From Sporosarcina ureae (GTDB lineage Bacteria > Bacillota > Bacilli > Bacillales_A > Planococcaceae), in NCBI RefSeq assembly GCF_002082015.1, contig NZ_CP015109.1:994001-1058000 (forward strand): a stretch of 64,000 bases of DNA, given 5' to 3'. Both the position numbers and the translations under genes were made by a program. Positions 34,394 to 42,406 of this stretch are shown here, piece after piece. Below the pieces are notes generated by a model, which had not been told where the DNA came from, searched no databases, and worked only from the letters and a program-made list of their open reading frames with translations. Positions within the stretch are counted from its first letter, which is position 1, and each line of letters opens with the position of its first letter.

Positions 34394-34460
34394 AAAAGCC
34401 TTTGCACGAAGCTTTAATGATTGATTAAACATTCACGTTCATTTCTTACATAGGTATCTT
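34394..34460. repeat. Palindromic repeat family 2 copy
   Basis: AAAAAGCCTTTGCACGAAGC then TGATTGATTAAACATTCACG then TTTCTTACATAGGTATCTT; moderately degenerate. Confidence 0.6.
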
Positions 34461-34545
34461 CTTGATTTCATATTGCTAATAGAAATATTAATCACAATCA
34501 AGCACATGATGATTTCAAAATTGGTTCTCGTGCAGCATGTTTAGA

Positions 34546-35493
34546 TCACATTTGATCTTCAAATTCAATATACCTTTTTAAAGCGAGCATATAATGTCCT
34601 TTTGATTTCTTAAATTCCCTCTCAATGGAATGCTCCATAATAGGTGTAATCTGTTTTTCACCATTAAATATATTCCTGTCTAGTATTCCATTCATTCTTG
34701 AAACATAATCGCACGCAGATTTCTCACTAAGATTATAATTATTTTTTAGAAATTCTTTAAATTGCATTGTAAACTCCTTTCGAATAGTACTATTTGAGTG
34801 AGGAGTTATTAAATTAATTGTACGAATACTTGTATCCTCTTTACTCTTCAAACTCCTAGTATTGAAATCTTCTTCGATTCGCTCTTTCCAACCTTCTTTT
34901 ATTTCGCTATGTGCTCTGAATGAACTGATGGTTTCACTAATTACGTCATAATTCAATTCAGTTCCGTCACCATCTGCATGGAAATTCGTTGCACGATCTT
35001 GTGAAATTCCAAATTGACTGGCAGTTGCAATAGCATCGATGTTCGCACCCAGGAAAATAAATTCCCACCCTTGCTCGCCTTTATGGAAATCGATGAGTTT
35101 CCGAATCTTATCGTAAGTAAATTCGCTACTCGCATTTTCCAATCCATCTGTCGTTATGACAAACAGTACATTTCTTGCACGCTCTTCGTCAGATGCATTC
35201 TTTTGCGCATGACTAATTCTGAGAATAGTCTTTCCAATAGCATCCAATAATGCAGTCATGCCTCTGACATAATATTCATTGCTTGTCATCGATTGAATGG
35301 CCTGGAGATCGACTTGATCTTGCAGCAATTCATATGCATCATCAAAGAGAATAGTCGTGACACGTGCTTGTCCTTCTTCTTTTTTCTGCTTTTCAAGCAT
35401 TCCATTATAGCCGCCAATCGTGTCACTTTCAAGTCCACTCATTGAACCGCTTCTATCTAGAATGAAAACTAATTCTGTTATACCTTTTTTCAT
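34546..35493 (-). CDS. VWA-domain protein
   Basis: About 315 residues from ATG 35493, behind GAGGAGGAATACATT. A von Willebrand A domain fills residues 1-200: MIDAS motif DRSGSMS (Asp13, Ser15, Ser17), conserved Thr in RGMTALLDA and Asp in ITTDGLEN. The C-terminal 110 residues are helical (FKEFLKNNYNLSEKSACDYV, MNGILDRNIFNGEKQITPIM) and unassigned. Cytoplasmic, no signal peptide. It follows the HTH-like gene by 80 bases on the same strand; such VWA + small regulator pairs recur in Firmicutes accessory regions, but the role is not established. Confidence 0.75.
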   Translation of the reverse strand: MKKGITELVFILDRSGSMSGLESDTIGGYNGMLEKQKKEEGQARVTTILFDDAYELLQDQVDLQAIQSMTSNEYYVRGMTALLDAIGKTILRISHAQKNASDEERARNVLFVITTDGLENASSEFTYDKIRKLIDFHKGEQGWEFIFLGANIDAIATASQFGISQDRATNFHADGDGTELNYDVISETISSFRAHSEIKEGWKERIEEDFNTRSLKSKEDTSIRTINLITPHSNSTIRKEFTMQFKEFLKNNYNLSEKSACDYVSRMNGILDRNIFNGEKQITPIMEHSIEREFKKSKGHYMLALKRYIEFEDQM

Positions 35494-35573
35494 AATGTAT
35501 TCCTCCTCAACGTTAGTATAAGTTGAGAATATCACGTAGGAATGACTGTCAGGTCGCTTACAAAGCGACAGAT

Positions 35574-36077
35574 TTATACTCCTAATAACTTTTGATCAAA
35601 AGCGAATAGCCCTTCATTGATCTGGAATATATCATGAACTCCTTGATCAATGAAAAACTTGATGATCAAGTCCGACTTACTGCTAGGAGATAAAGCGAAT
35701 CCCGCCCGCAGCAACATATCTTGCGTTTCGTCCAAATCTAATTGCATGGCAAGCGCGAACGCAAGCACGGTGGACTTACTCGGTTTATACTCTTTATTAT
35801 TGCGGATTTTCGAAAATAACTTTCGATCAATTTGTGCTTTTTTATATGTCTCACTATCGGTCATTCCCTTCTCATCAATTGTACGCAACAACATTTCTGA
35901 AAATGTTTCGTGCACTTGCTCTAGTACGTCTTCCAAGCTGCGTGTACTTTCTTGCATCTGCACTTCTGATTCGAGTACTTCGGAATATACAACTTGTGAA
36001 TATATAACAACTTCATCTACGTAGTTGTCATTTATATATTGTTCGAGTAGTAGTTCGGTTACTTTGGGGAGTGACAT
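35574..36077 (-). CDS. HTH-like DNA-binding protein paired with the VWA gene
   Basis: 167 residues; ATG 36077 follows AGGAGG closely. Residues about 60-130 form a lambda-repressor-like helix-turn-helix ([53 protein letters not shown]). The N-terminal 55 residues are acidic and Val/Glu-rich. Likely a regulator or adaptor of the downstream VWA protein, with which it shares an operon. No dyad was recognised in the short upstream region. Confidence 0.65.
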   Translation of the reverse strand: MSLPKVTELLLEQYINDNYVDEVVIYSQVVYSEVLESEVQMQESTRSLEDVLEQVHETFSEMLLRTIDEKGMTDSETYKKAQIDRKLFSKIRNNKEYKPSKSTVLAFALAMQLDLDETQDMLLRAGFALSPSSKSDLIIKFFIDQGVHDIFQINEGLFAFDQKLLGV

Positions 36078-36207
36078 GGAAACCTCCTGACTGTTTTTAT
36101 GGCGTATGATTAATTAAAGCTACATTCATTTTACTATGTTTTATATGTTAAAAGCATCAACGTCATATAATTGGCGTTGATGCTTTTCATAATCAATACA
36201 GCAATCT

Positions 36208-36267
36208 AGTTGTACCAAAATTTTATGATTGTTTATACATTCACGTTTGTTCCTCACACAGGTACCC
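36208..36267. repeat. Palindromic repeat family 2 copy, left arm decayed
   Basis: TTTTATGATTGTTTATACAT then TCACGTTTGTTCCTCACACA then GGTACC; the left outer arm survives only as TTGTACC. Confidence 0.6.
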
Positions 36268-36309
36268 CCTTTCAAAAATTGTTTATCATACATGTATTCT
36301 ATTTCAAAT

Positions 36310-36424
36310 TTTTCATGTACTCTCTGCCTGCTGAATTTCGTTTCATCTTCATCGGAGTACCCTACAGACGCGTAAATACAAGAATAGTTTCAAATTTACT
36401 TTCAAGAAAAACACCAACACAAAA
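36310..36424 (-). pseudogene. Relic of an SLH gene leader (promoter, leader and start codon)
   Basis: Aligns base by base with 24816-24936, the 5' region of SLH protein C: start codon context TTCATGTACTCTCT, then CTTCATC, GTACCCTACAGACGCGTAAA, AATAGTTTCAAATTTA and CCAACACAAAAA. The ECF promoter (TGAAAC at 36387-36392, CGTC at 36367-36370) is intact, but no SLH coding sequence follows. It is either the remains of a deleted fourth paralogue or a displaced promoter. It might still fire towards the gap at 36078-36300. Confidence 0.75.
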
Positions 36425-36461
36425 AGCCATGCAGCGAATAAAATATATTCGCTGCATGGCT
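36425..36461 (-). terminator. Terminator of the gltS-ureohydrolase operon
   Basis: Perfect 16-bp stem AGCCATGCAGCGAATA with 5-base loop, then TTTTT on the minus strand. Confidence 0.92.
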
Positions 36462-36474
36462 ATAGTAGTTTCTA

Positions 36475-37419
36475 TCAGTCAGTGTGTTTTTCTTTGTTTT
36501 TAAGTATATGGCCCATGAAATTCAGCATTGTCATAGCTGCTACCCGAGTCGTGGCACCAGTAGGATCATATTGAGGAGCAACTTCAACTAGGTCGAAACA
36601 AACTACGTTTCCTTTTTCAGCGATTCCAATTAAAATGTCATTTAGGAAATCGAATGAGAACCCTCCAGGTGAAGGAGACCCTGTACCCGTAGCCAATGAA
36701 ATATCAAAGCAGTCAATATCTATAGTCACATAGTACTTATCGGCTTTCGGAATTTTATTAAGTATACCTTCTACACCCAACTTAGCGGAATCGCGTGCTG
36801 ATATTAGCTCGCTACCGTAAGCTTTTGCTGCGTCAAAATCTTCTTTTCGACTACTCCCTAATCCACGCAAACCGATTTGTACCATATCTTTAATATGATC
36901 CATTTCAGACATTCTGCGCATAGGGCTACCGTTTCCTAAAGTTTGTCCGCCTGGTGCATCTGACCAGTCTAAATGTGCATCTAATTGAATGACTGTGATG
37001 TCACCTTCATCTTTTAATGCGCGTGCAACAGGAATGGAAATCGAATGGTCTCCTCCCATAATTGCAGGAATGGCACCTTTTTCTCGGATTTTTGCTACAG
37101 CATATTCAATTGCAGTAAATGCTTGCTCTATATCTCCATGGATGACATCCGCATCTCCTGCATCCACGATTTTTACATCTCCGCCTAAAAATACTTCATC
37201 CCGTTCCGGATCGTAAAATCCTGCACTGCCACGTGCGTAATGCGTGGACACTTCCCGAATTCTTCTAGGCCCAAATCGACAGCCGCTTAAAAAGCCAACG
37301 CCCGTGTCATACGGAACCCCTAGAACTGCGATGTCTGCGTCAATTTCTTCCCAGTCCGTGCAGATTGGATACTTAGCAAAAGAACAAATTCCTGTGATTG
37401 GCATATTAATTTTTTCCAT
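36475..37419 (-). CDS. Agmatinase-family ureohydrolase
   Basis: A 314-residue binuclear metal hydrolase. Signature motifs: GGDHSIS, DAHLDW and DIDCFDISLATGTGSP, giving the His/Asp ligands for Mn (or Ni). The family cleaves guanidino groups to urea: agmatinase (SpeB), guanidinobutyrase, guanidinopropionase and guanidinase all share it, and the DAHLDW variant plus the neighbours make the exact substrate uncertain. It follows the glutamate symporter gene by 22 bases and ends at a strong terminator, so the two form an operon under the divergent LysR. That pairing suggests catabolism of an imported guanidino or amino-acid compound. ATG 37419 follows GGAGG. Confidence 0.82.
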   Translation of the reverse strand: MEKINMPITGICSFAKYPICTDWEEIDADIAVLGVPYDTGVGFLSGCRFGPRRIREVSTHYARGSAGFYDPERDEVFLGGDVKIVDAGDADVIHGDIEQAFTAIEYAVAKIREKGAIPAIMGGDHSISIPVARALKDEGDITVIQLDAHLDWSDAPGGQTLGNGSPMRRMSEMDHIKDMVQIGLRGLGSSRKEDFDAAKAYGSELISARDSAKLGVEGILNKIPKADKYYVTIDIDCFDISLATGTGSPSPGGFSFDFLNDILIGIAEKGNVVCFDLVEVAPQYDPTGATTRVAAMTMLNFMGHILKNKEKHTD

Positions 37420-37441
37420 TTGTTATTCCTCCATTACTAGT

Positions 37442-38677
37442 TTAATTTCCTAAAAGGTTTGCAAGAAATACAAACATAGGTACTCCGACGATATCTGTCA
37501 AAACTGTTCCCGCAACCGGGATAATGATAAACGCTTTCCTTGAAAAGACGCCATATTTCGTACAGATCGCATTCATTACAACCAATCCATTTGGCGTGGC
37601 TCCTAACCCATGTCCAATAAATCCTGCTGACATAACAGCTGCATCATAGTTCTTCCCAAGTAATCTGTATAGGATGAACACTGCAACTGCCATTGTGACT
37701 AGTGTTTGCAAAACAAGTATTACTGCTAAAGGAAGAGCCAGATCGTACAGTTCCCATAATTTCAATTTCATCATGGCCATTACTAAAAACATGTTCAATG
37801 AAACATTTGAAATCATATCCATTGCTGTGTCTGTCGTAGGCACCCATGACGTTCGCTCATTAATTGAGCGGAAAATAATTCCTAGGAATAGACTAAATAT
37901 ATGGCCTGGGATAGAGAAGCCAGTCACATTTGTAATCCATTGTGCTGTAGGCAAACCAATGGCCAATATGATAAAGATTAAAGAGCCTTCTATAATTATA
38001 TTTTGCCAAGTAATCGCGGTCTTCTTCTCTTCAATCTCACTTGCAAGCGCAGTCAAATCAGCAGTGTCAGTTTGGATTTTCAAATTTTTTCTAGAGATCA
38101 GCCAATTGCCAACAGGTCCCCCAATTAACGAGCCTGCTATTAGTCCATATGTTGAAGCAGCCATACCAATTGTAAGTGCATTTGATTCACCGAATGACTC
38201 AATCAATGGAGCAAGTGAGCCTGCCATGCCATGACCGCCCTGCATAGATGCCTGTCCTGCCATTAATGCAGAGAGTGGATTAATGCCTGTCAGCCATGCT
38301 GCACCGATACTAATACCGTTTTGCAAAATCGCCAGGAACCAACACACCAACATGTAAATCAAAAGCAATTTGCCGCCTTTTTTCAAAATCGACACGCCGG
38401 TAGACAAGCCAATTGTTACAAAGAAAACATACATGAATAAATCATAGAGTGTATTATCGTATTGAAACTCAAAAAGCCCTAATTCATAAGCTCCCCACAT
38501 TAATAGTGAAAATCCAAAACCTCCAATTACAGGTCCTGGAATGGAATACTTCCAAAGAAATTCATATCTTTTTACAATCCATGTCCCCAAGATTAGTAAC
38601 ACTGCCCCGATAGCAGTAAATGTAATCATATCGACATCCAGGATTAGCATTCCATTCTCACTTCTACTCGATGACAT
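37442..38677 (-). CDS. gltS: Sodium/glutamate symporter (GltS family)
   Basis: A 411-residue membrane protein with about ten to twelve hydrophobic segments. GltS features include two inverted half-repeats with Gly-rich re-entrant loops (ASMQGGHGMAGSLAP and the second-half AGFIGHGLGATPNGLVVMNA). Na+-driven glutamate uptake is the family activity, though neighbours hint that a related substrate is possible. ATG 38677 follows GGAGGAACTGCT. First gene of the operon with the ureohydrolase, divergent from lysR. Confidence 0.85.
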   Translation of the reverse strand: MSSSRSENGMLILDVDMITFTAIGAVLLILGTWIVKRYEFLWKYSIPGPVIGGFGFSLLMWGAYELGLFEFQYDNTLYDLFMYVFFVTIGLSTGVSILKKGGKLLLIYMLVCWFLAILQNGISIGAAWLTGINPLSALMAGQASMQGGHGMAGSLAPLIESFGESNALTIGMAASTYGLIAGSLIGGPVGNWLISRKNLKIQTDTADLTALASEIEEKKTAITWQNIIIEGSLIFIILAIGLPTAQWITNVTGFSIPGHIFSLFLGIIFRSINERTSWVPTTDTAMDMISNVSLNMFLVMAMMKLKLWELYDLALPLAVILVLQTLVTMAVAVFILYRLLGKNYDAAVMSAGFIGHGLGATPNGLVVMNAICTKYGVFSRKAFIIIPVAGTVLTDIVGVPMFVFLANLLGN

Positions 38678-38822
38678 AGCAGTTCCTCCTTCCTATTTGT
38701 CGCTAAACATCGCTTTTTGCTCAGGAGCTAAGGGTAATTCCATAAAAAATGAAATTTAATGAATCGGAACTTTCTAAACACTCCATCTAGTTGAAATTGT
38801 ATAATAGCAGATATATAATGTC

Positions 38823-38838
38823 TAATATCGAAATATTA
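38823..38838 (+). promoter_or_regulatory. Palindromic LysR-type operator in the gltS-lysR gap
   Basis: TAATATCGAAATATTA is a perfect 16-bp palindrome containing the T-N11-A motif, 40 bases before the lysR start. TATAAT-like sequences (e.g. TATAATAG near 38800 and TATAATG near 38814) flank it. The gap 38678-38877 shows no gene. Confidence 0.6.
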
Positions 38839-38877
38839 TAAATTAATAAATTATAGTTATAAAGAAGAGGTGTTAAA

Positions 38878-39774
38878 ATGGACATTCGCTCTTTAAAGCA
38901 TTTTCATACCATTGCAGAATGCGGACAATTTACAAAAGCTGCAACACAATTACATATTTCACAGCCAGCTTTGAGCAATACAATCAAAACGTTGGAAAAT
39001 GAACTGGGATGTACTTTGTTCGAAAGAAGTACGAAAAATTTGAAGTTGACGGAACCAGGGGAAATTTTGTATAAACATGCGGAGAATGTATTGGGGTTAT
39101 TTAATAAGATTTACAAAGAGATGGAGGATGCAAGAAATGTAGGTAAAGGCAAAATTAATCTAGGAATGATCGAATCATACCGGTATTTCATTTCCCATAT
39201 GATTGGAATTTTTAAAAGCAAATATCCTGCTGTATCGATGAAAGTGCGGGAATTAGGACCGAGTGATATTGTAAAAAGTTTAGAGAGCTATGATATTCAT
39301 CTAGGAATCACTTCTATAGCTAATGATCACAACGACTTCAAATATATACCTATCTTCCAGGAAAATTACGTATTACTAACACCTCCGGATCATCGATTTA
39401 AAAATCTGAACAGTATTGAAATTATCGATTTGAAAGACGAAACATTTATTCACAGTTTGGAAGGTTTTAAAATTAGAGAAACATTTATTAAAGCATGCGA
39501 GCATGTAGGCTTTTCACCGTCAGTAGAATTCGAAACAGAAAGTTTAGAAACTGCATGTAGCCTTGTGGAGAATGGACTAGGAATATCGGTTGTTCCAGAG
39601 AGCTTCCTCGCCCTAAATCCATCGAAAAGAAGGAACGTAGTCTTCATAAAAGATTTCTCTTCCAAAAGAACGGTTTATTTAGTCTATCAGCCTGAACGGT
39701 ACCTCCCCCCTCCCATTCAAGACTTTATTGATATTACTCTTCAATTTTCTAATGAGATTATTGTTCGTAAGTGA
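38878..39774 (+). CDS. LysR-family transcriptional regulator
   Basis: 298 residues with the standard LTTR layout: N-terminal HTH (DIRSLKHFHTIAECGQFTKA, QLHISQPALSNTIKTLENEL) and a two-lobe periplasmic-binding-like effector domain (from about 90). ATG 38878 follows AGAGGTG. Divergent from gltS-ureohydrolase, hence the likely activator or repressor of that operon. The effector is unknown, possibly the imported substrate. Confidence 0.88.
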   Translation: MDIRSLKHFHTIAECGQFTKAATQLHISQPALSNTIKTLENELGCTLFERSTKNLKLTEPGEILYKHAENVLGLFNKIYKEMEDARNVGKGKINLGMIESYRYFISHMIGIFKSKYPAVSMKVRELGPSDIVKSLESYDIHLGITSIANDHNDFKYIPIFQENYVLLTPPDHRFKNLNSIEIIDLKDETFIHSLEGFKIRETFIKACEHVGFSPSVEFETESLETACSLVENGLGISVVPESFLALNPSKRRNVVFIKDFSSKRTVYLVYQPERYLPPPIQDFIDITLQFSNEIIVRK

Positions 39775-39782
39775 TGGATGAT

Positions 39783-39850
39783 GGTACCAGGGTTGCACAT
39801 ATCTCTAGTTCAGTTCAGAATTATTTCCGATTTGTGTTGGAACCTTGCAG
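39783..39850. repeat. Palindromic repeat family 1 copy
   Basis: GGTACCAGGGTTGCACATAT, inner CTAGTTCAGTTCAGAATTAT, and TTTGTGTTGGAACCTTGCAG; degenerate arms. Confidence 0.65.
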
Positions 39851-39857
39851 CTACATG

Positions 39858-39925
39858 AAAAGTATCTGTGTGAGATGCATTCATGATTGTTTAAACAATC
39901 ATGGTTGTTGCTCACGCAGGTTCCC
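39858..39925. repeat. Palindromic repeat family 2 copy
   Basis: AAAGTATCTGTGTGAGATGC, inner TTCATGATTGTTTAAACAAT, and TTGCTCACGCAGGTTCCCT. Eight bases from a family 1 copy. Confidence 0.7.
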
Positions 39926-39996
39926 TACATGAATTCGCGTTAGGACTTGGAACTTTGCTCAATGTGTGAGGAGGAGGATTATTGATTTTTTCAAAA

Positions 39997-40199
39997 TATG
40001 AAAATGCACCACCTCGATACACTGATTGTATCGAGGTGGTGCTACGTTTTTATAATTGGACATTCACGGCACTTATTTGAAAGTAGTAGATGTGAGATCT
40101 AACACCAGATGTTGTTGGCTGCAAGTAGCCGTATTTTTCTCTTCGGTTTCTGTTTTCAGACACCCGAATTGTTTGGGATTTGTGTGAGGACCTGGTACC
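39997..40199. repeat. Long intergenic repeat family 3, copy B
   Basis: Related to 13574-13788. It begins with a perfect 16-bp hairpin, arm GCACCACCTCGATACA, and ends in the half family 1 palindrome TGTGTGAGGACCTGGTACCT. Between are matching blocks such as GTATTTTTCTCTTCGGTTTC. The interval 39775-40256 consists of repeats only. Confidence 0.7.
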
Positions 40200-40256
40200 T
40201 GCTTTTTAAGAGTCTTAAATATATGCTTATATTTCATAAACTATTCGGTGGTTATT

Positions 40257-40634
40257 CTAAATAATCCATTTTGCAGTTCTTGAAATTGGTAATCTACGTT
40301 GTCCATCCAAACTTGCTCCAAGTCTAGAGATTTCAGATTCAGATGATAAAGTAAACATACCAGAATCACTATTTCCTAACTTTCTCAATTCAGATAGCTG
40401 GAAATCGTCTAGTATTAACTCATATATATCTGCGATTAATATTTGCTGACATTGAAAATGCTCATCAAATTTAATTTCTTCTTTAATTCTCTTAATGAAT
40501 CTATATCTCAAATATGGAAAACCATCTTTATCTACTAATCCTGAAGAAAGTATCTCTTCATTAAATTCTCTATCTGCGGAAACCTCTCTCCCCTTTCCAT
40601 CCTCAAACCAATTCAAAAAATCTAATAATTTCCC
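40257..40634 (-). pseudogene. 3' half of the RT-associated TM/Nudix-like gene, cut off by IS110
   Basis: 125 codons plus stop, in frame with the 5' half at 42407-42826 once the insertion element is removed. It encodes GKLLDFLNWFEDGKGREVSA, DREFNEEI (a Nudix-box-like R-E-x-x-E-E), then GFPYLRYRFIKRI and an acidic/Leu-rich domain end (LIADIYELILDDFQLSELRK). This matches the SMODS-associated Nudix-like (S-NUDIX) domains known from conflict systems. The ATG at 40706 belongs to the element and not to the gene. Probably not translated. Confidence 0.72.
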
Positions 40635-40637
40635 TCC

Positions 40638-41012
40638 CTCTATAAATATTGATGTATCAACGGTTTGACCCGTTGTTAGGGCGCCAAAAATATATTTTTG
40701 ACACACTTGTTACCGTTTTGAATTTAATATGTGAATCTTCTAACAGCCTTTGGTACGCTACGCGGTCATCGCTGGATAATACTGGTTGCGATGCTAATAC
40801 AATATACGATGCACTCTGGATCTCCGCATAGCTTATGATGACGTACCCTCCCATGTCTCTTGGCGTCTAATGCGCCTACATTCCTTCGTTCGGTCTAGTC
40901 ATAAGGCGGAGGCTGGCGAAGCTCCTTTAGGGACTCATTGGTCGTATGGAAAATATCATGCCGGCTACTCCGTGTCATCCAATTTTCTAGTCATTCACTC
41001 AGAATGTCGTGC
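40638..41012 (-). other. Non-coding end of the IS110 element, candidate bridge-RNA region
   Basis: Follows the transposase stop on the minus strand. It holds several small hairpins (GGCGCATTAGACGCC; AACGGGTCAAACCGTT) and a direct repeat ATGACTAGA. IS110-family recombinases use a structured bridge RNA from a non-coding end to choose target and donor; the longer non-coding end here is 3' of the transposase, as in the IS1111 group. The assignment is inference. The 115-base 5' end also folds (GGTATTT...ATACC around GGGGTCAA/TTGACACCCC) and is the alternative. Confidence 0.4.
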
Positions 41013-42290
41013 TTAGGCAGCTCTATCGAGCTTAGGAATGTCCTTCATCATTTGCTCAGCGTCAAACGCTATGTGTTTCGTACAGATTGCGTGTAGTACC
41101 TTCAGTAGTTTTCCGCAGAGAACCACAATGGACTGTTTCTTGCGTAATGGATTCACTTGTCTGGTTGTGTAATACTCGTGCAGTTGTTTAAATGCCTTGT
41201 TATGCCGCACCATTGGCATCATGACACGGAAGAGCAGTGCACGCAGCTGGCTTCTTCCTCTTTTAGAAATTCGTTTCTGTCCCTTGTGCTGTCCGGAAGA
41301 ATTCTCCCTCAACGTCAATCCCGCAAGTTTCAATAATTGGCGTGGATGATCGTAATGGGAGAAACTGCCGATTTCTGATAGTAAATCAATGATGGTTGCG
41401 TCTCCAAGTCCTGGGACTGTTTGGAGATACTCGTACTCAACTGTAGCTTGAATAAACGCTGTCAGCTGTTCTTGAAGCGATGCCAGTTCCTTCTCAAGTT
41501 GGCGATAACGTTGAACAAGTGTGGCAATTTCAATACGGGCCATCTGTTGTCCTTCTGTTACGCCTATAGAAGTACGTGCATTTTCAATGAGCTTTTTTGT
41601 CTTCGGCAACTGGGGAGATTTCATCCCCTCTACCGTCCGGTAGGTTGCCAGTAGTTCTGACGGTTCCTGATTCACTATCTCAGATGGGAATGGAGTACAT
41701 TCCAAAACGGCTAGCGCCATTTTACCAAACGCTGGAAATATTCCTTGGAACTCGGGAAAGTACCGATCAGTCCAGCGAATCATCTTGTTTTTTATCGCGT
41801 TCAATTCTTCAGTAAGATTACCTTTCAAAGTCGAACCAACCCGTAGTTCTGCCTCTGTCTCCCTTAAAATTCTAGGGTAGCTGTAACGTCCATCTTTCAC
41901 CAAACGGGCGATGACGAGGGCATCTTTTGCATCGTTCTTTGTTTGAAGATTGTCGTCCAGCTCCTTGGACTTCTTTACATGCATGGGGTTGCATACGACG
42001 AGGGGGATGCCCCGATCATCGAGAAAGTAAGCCAGGTTGAGCCAATAGTGGCCGGTAGGTTCAATACCTATGATGACATCACTTTTACCAAATTGTTTCT
42101 TAGCGTTTAGAATACACTCATAGAAGTATTCGAACCCATGGCTTGATTGATGAACAGGGAACGATTTCTTAAGAATCAGGCCACGTTCATCGACCATGCA
42201 GGCGTAATGTGTGCGCTTGGCGATATCCATTCCGATAACTAGCGTCTGATCCGTGACTTGATTAATCTTTGCATTTTGCGTAAAATTCAT
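41013..42290 (-). CDS. IS110-family DEDD transposase
   Basis: 425 residues. The N-terminal RuvC-like DEDD domain has Asp in IGMDIAKRTHYA, Glu in IGIEPTGHYWLNL, and the Asp pair in KNDAKDALVIARL. After a coiled-coil stretch (RYRQLEKELASLQEQLTAF) the C-terminal transposase_20 domain shows VPGLGDATIIDLLSEIGSF, LAGLTLRENSSGQHKGQKRI and SKRGRSQLRALLF with the catalytic-Ser region. The frame is intact, so the element may be active. ATG 42290 follows AAGGAGGACTCATC. Confidence 0.93.
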   Translation of the reverse strand: MNFTQNAKINQVTDQTLVIGMDIAKRTHYACMVDERGLILKKSFPVHQSSHGFEYFYECILNAKKQFGKSDVIIGIEPTGHYWLNLAYFLDDRGIPLVVCNPMHVKKSKELDDNLQTKNDAKDALVIARLVKDGRYSYPRILRETEAELRVGSTLKGNLTEELNAIKNKMIRWTDRYFPEFQGIFPAFGKMALAVLECTPFPSEIVNQEPSELLATYRTVEGMKSPQLPKTKKLIENARTSIGVTEGQQMARIEIATLVQRYRQLEKELASLQEQLTAFIQATVEYEYLQTVPGLGDATIIDLLSEIGSFSHYDHPRQLLKLAGLTLRENSSGQHKGQKRISKRGRSQLRALLFRVMMPMVRHNKAFKQLHEYYTTRQVNPLRKKQSIVVLCGKLLKVLHAICTKHIAFDAEQMMKDIPKLDRAA

Positions 42291-42406
42291 GATGAGTCCT
42301 CCTTGGTATTTAAATTAGGGGTCAATTCGTGCTGATTTGACACCCCGCATCATACCAAGAGGGCTCTTTGTGTTCAAGTCCCCGAAAAAGCTTCTAACAG
42401 GAATGC

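Larger units (their letters stand above)
40635..42406 (-). mobile_element. IS110-family insertion sequence (about 1.77 kb)
   Basis: Limits come from the broken host gene: codons AAA GGA (right side) and GGG AAA TTA (left side) rejoin in frame when 40635-42406 is removed; a GGAG/CTCC shared at both edges makes the limits uncertain by about four bases. No terminal inverted repeats or clear target duplication, as usual for IS110. It encodes one DEDD transposase and has about 115 bases before and 380 bases after it without a convincing gene. Confidence 0.75.

Noticed and set aside
40657-40854. 65-codon minus-strand frame and the overlapping ATG at 40706
   Set aside because: Both start inside the IS110 element's non-coding end; the second continues into the host gene only by chance frame. 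They are explained by the element plus the interrupted gene.
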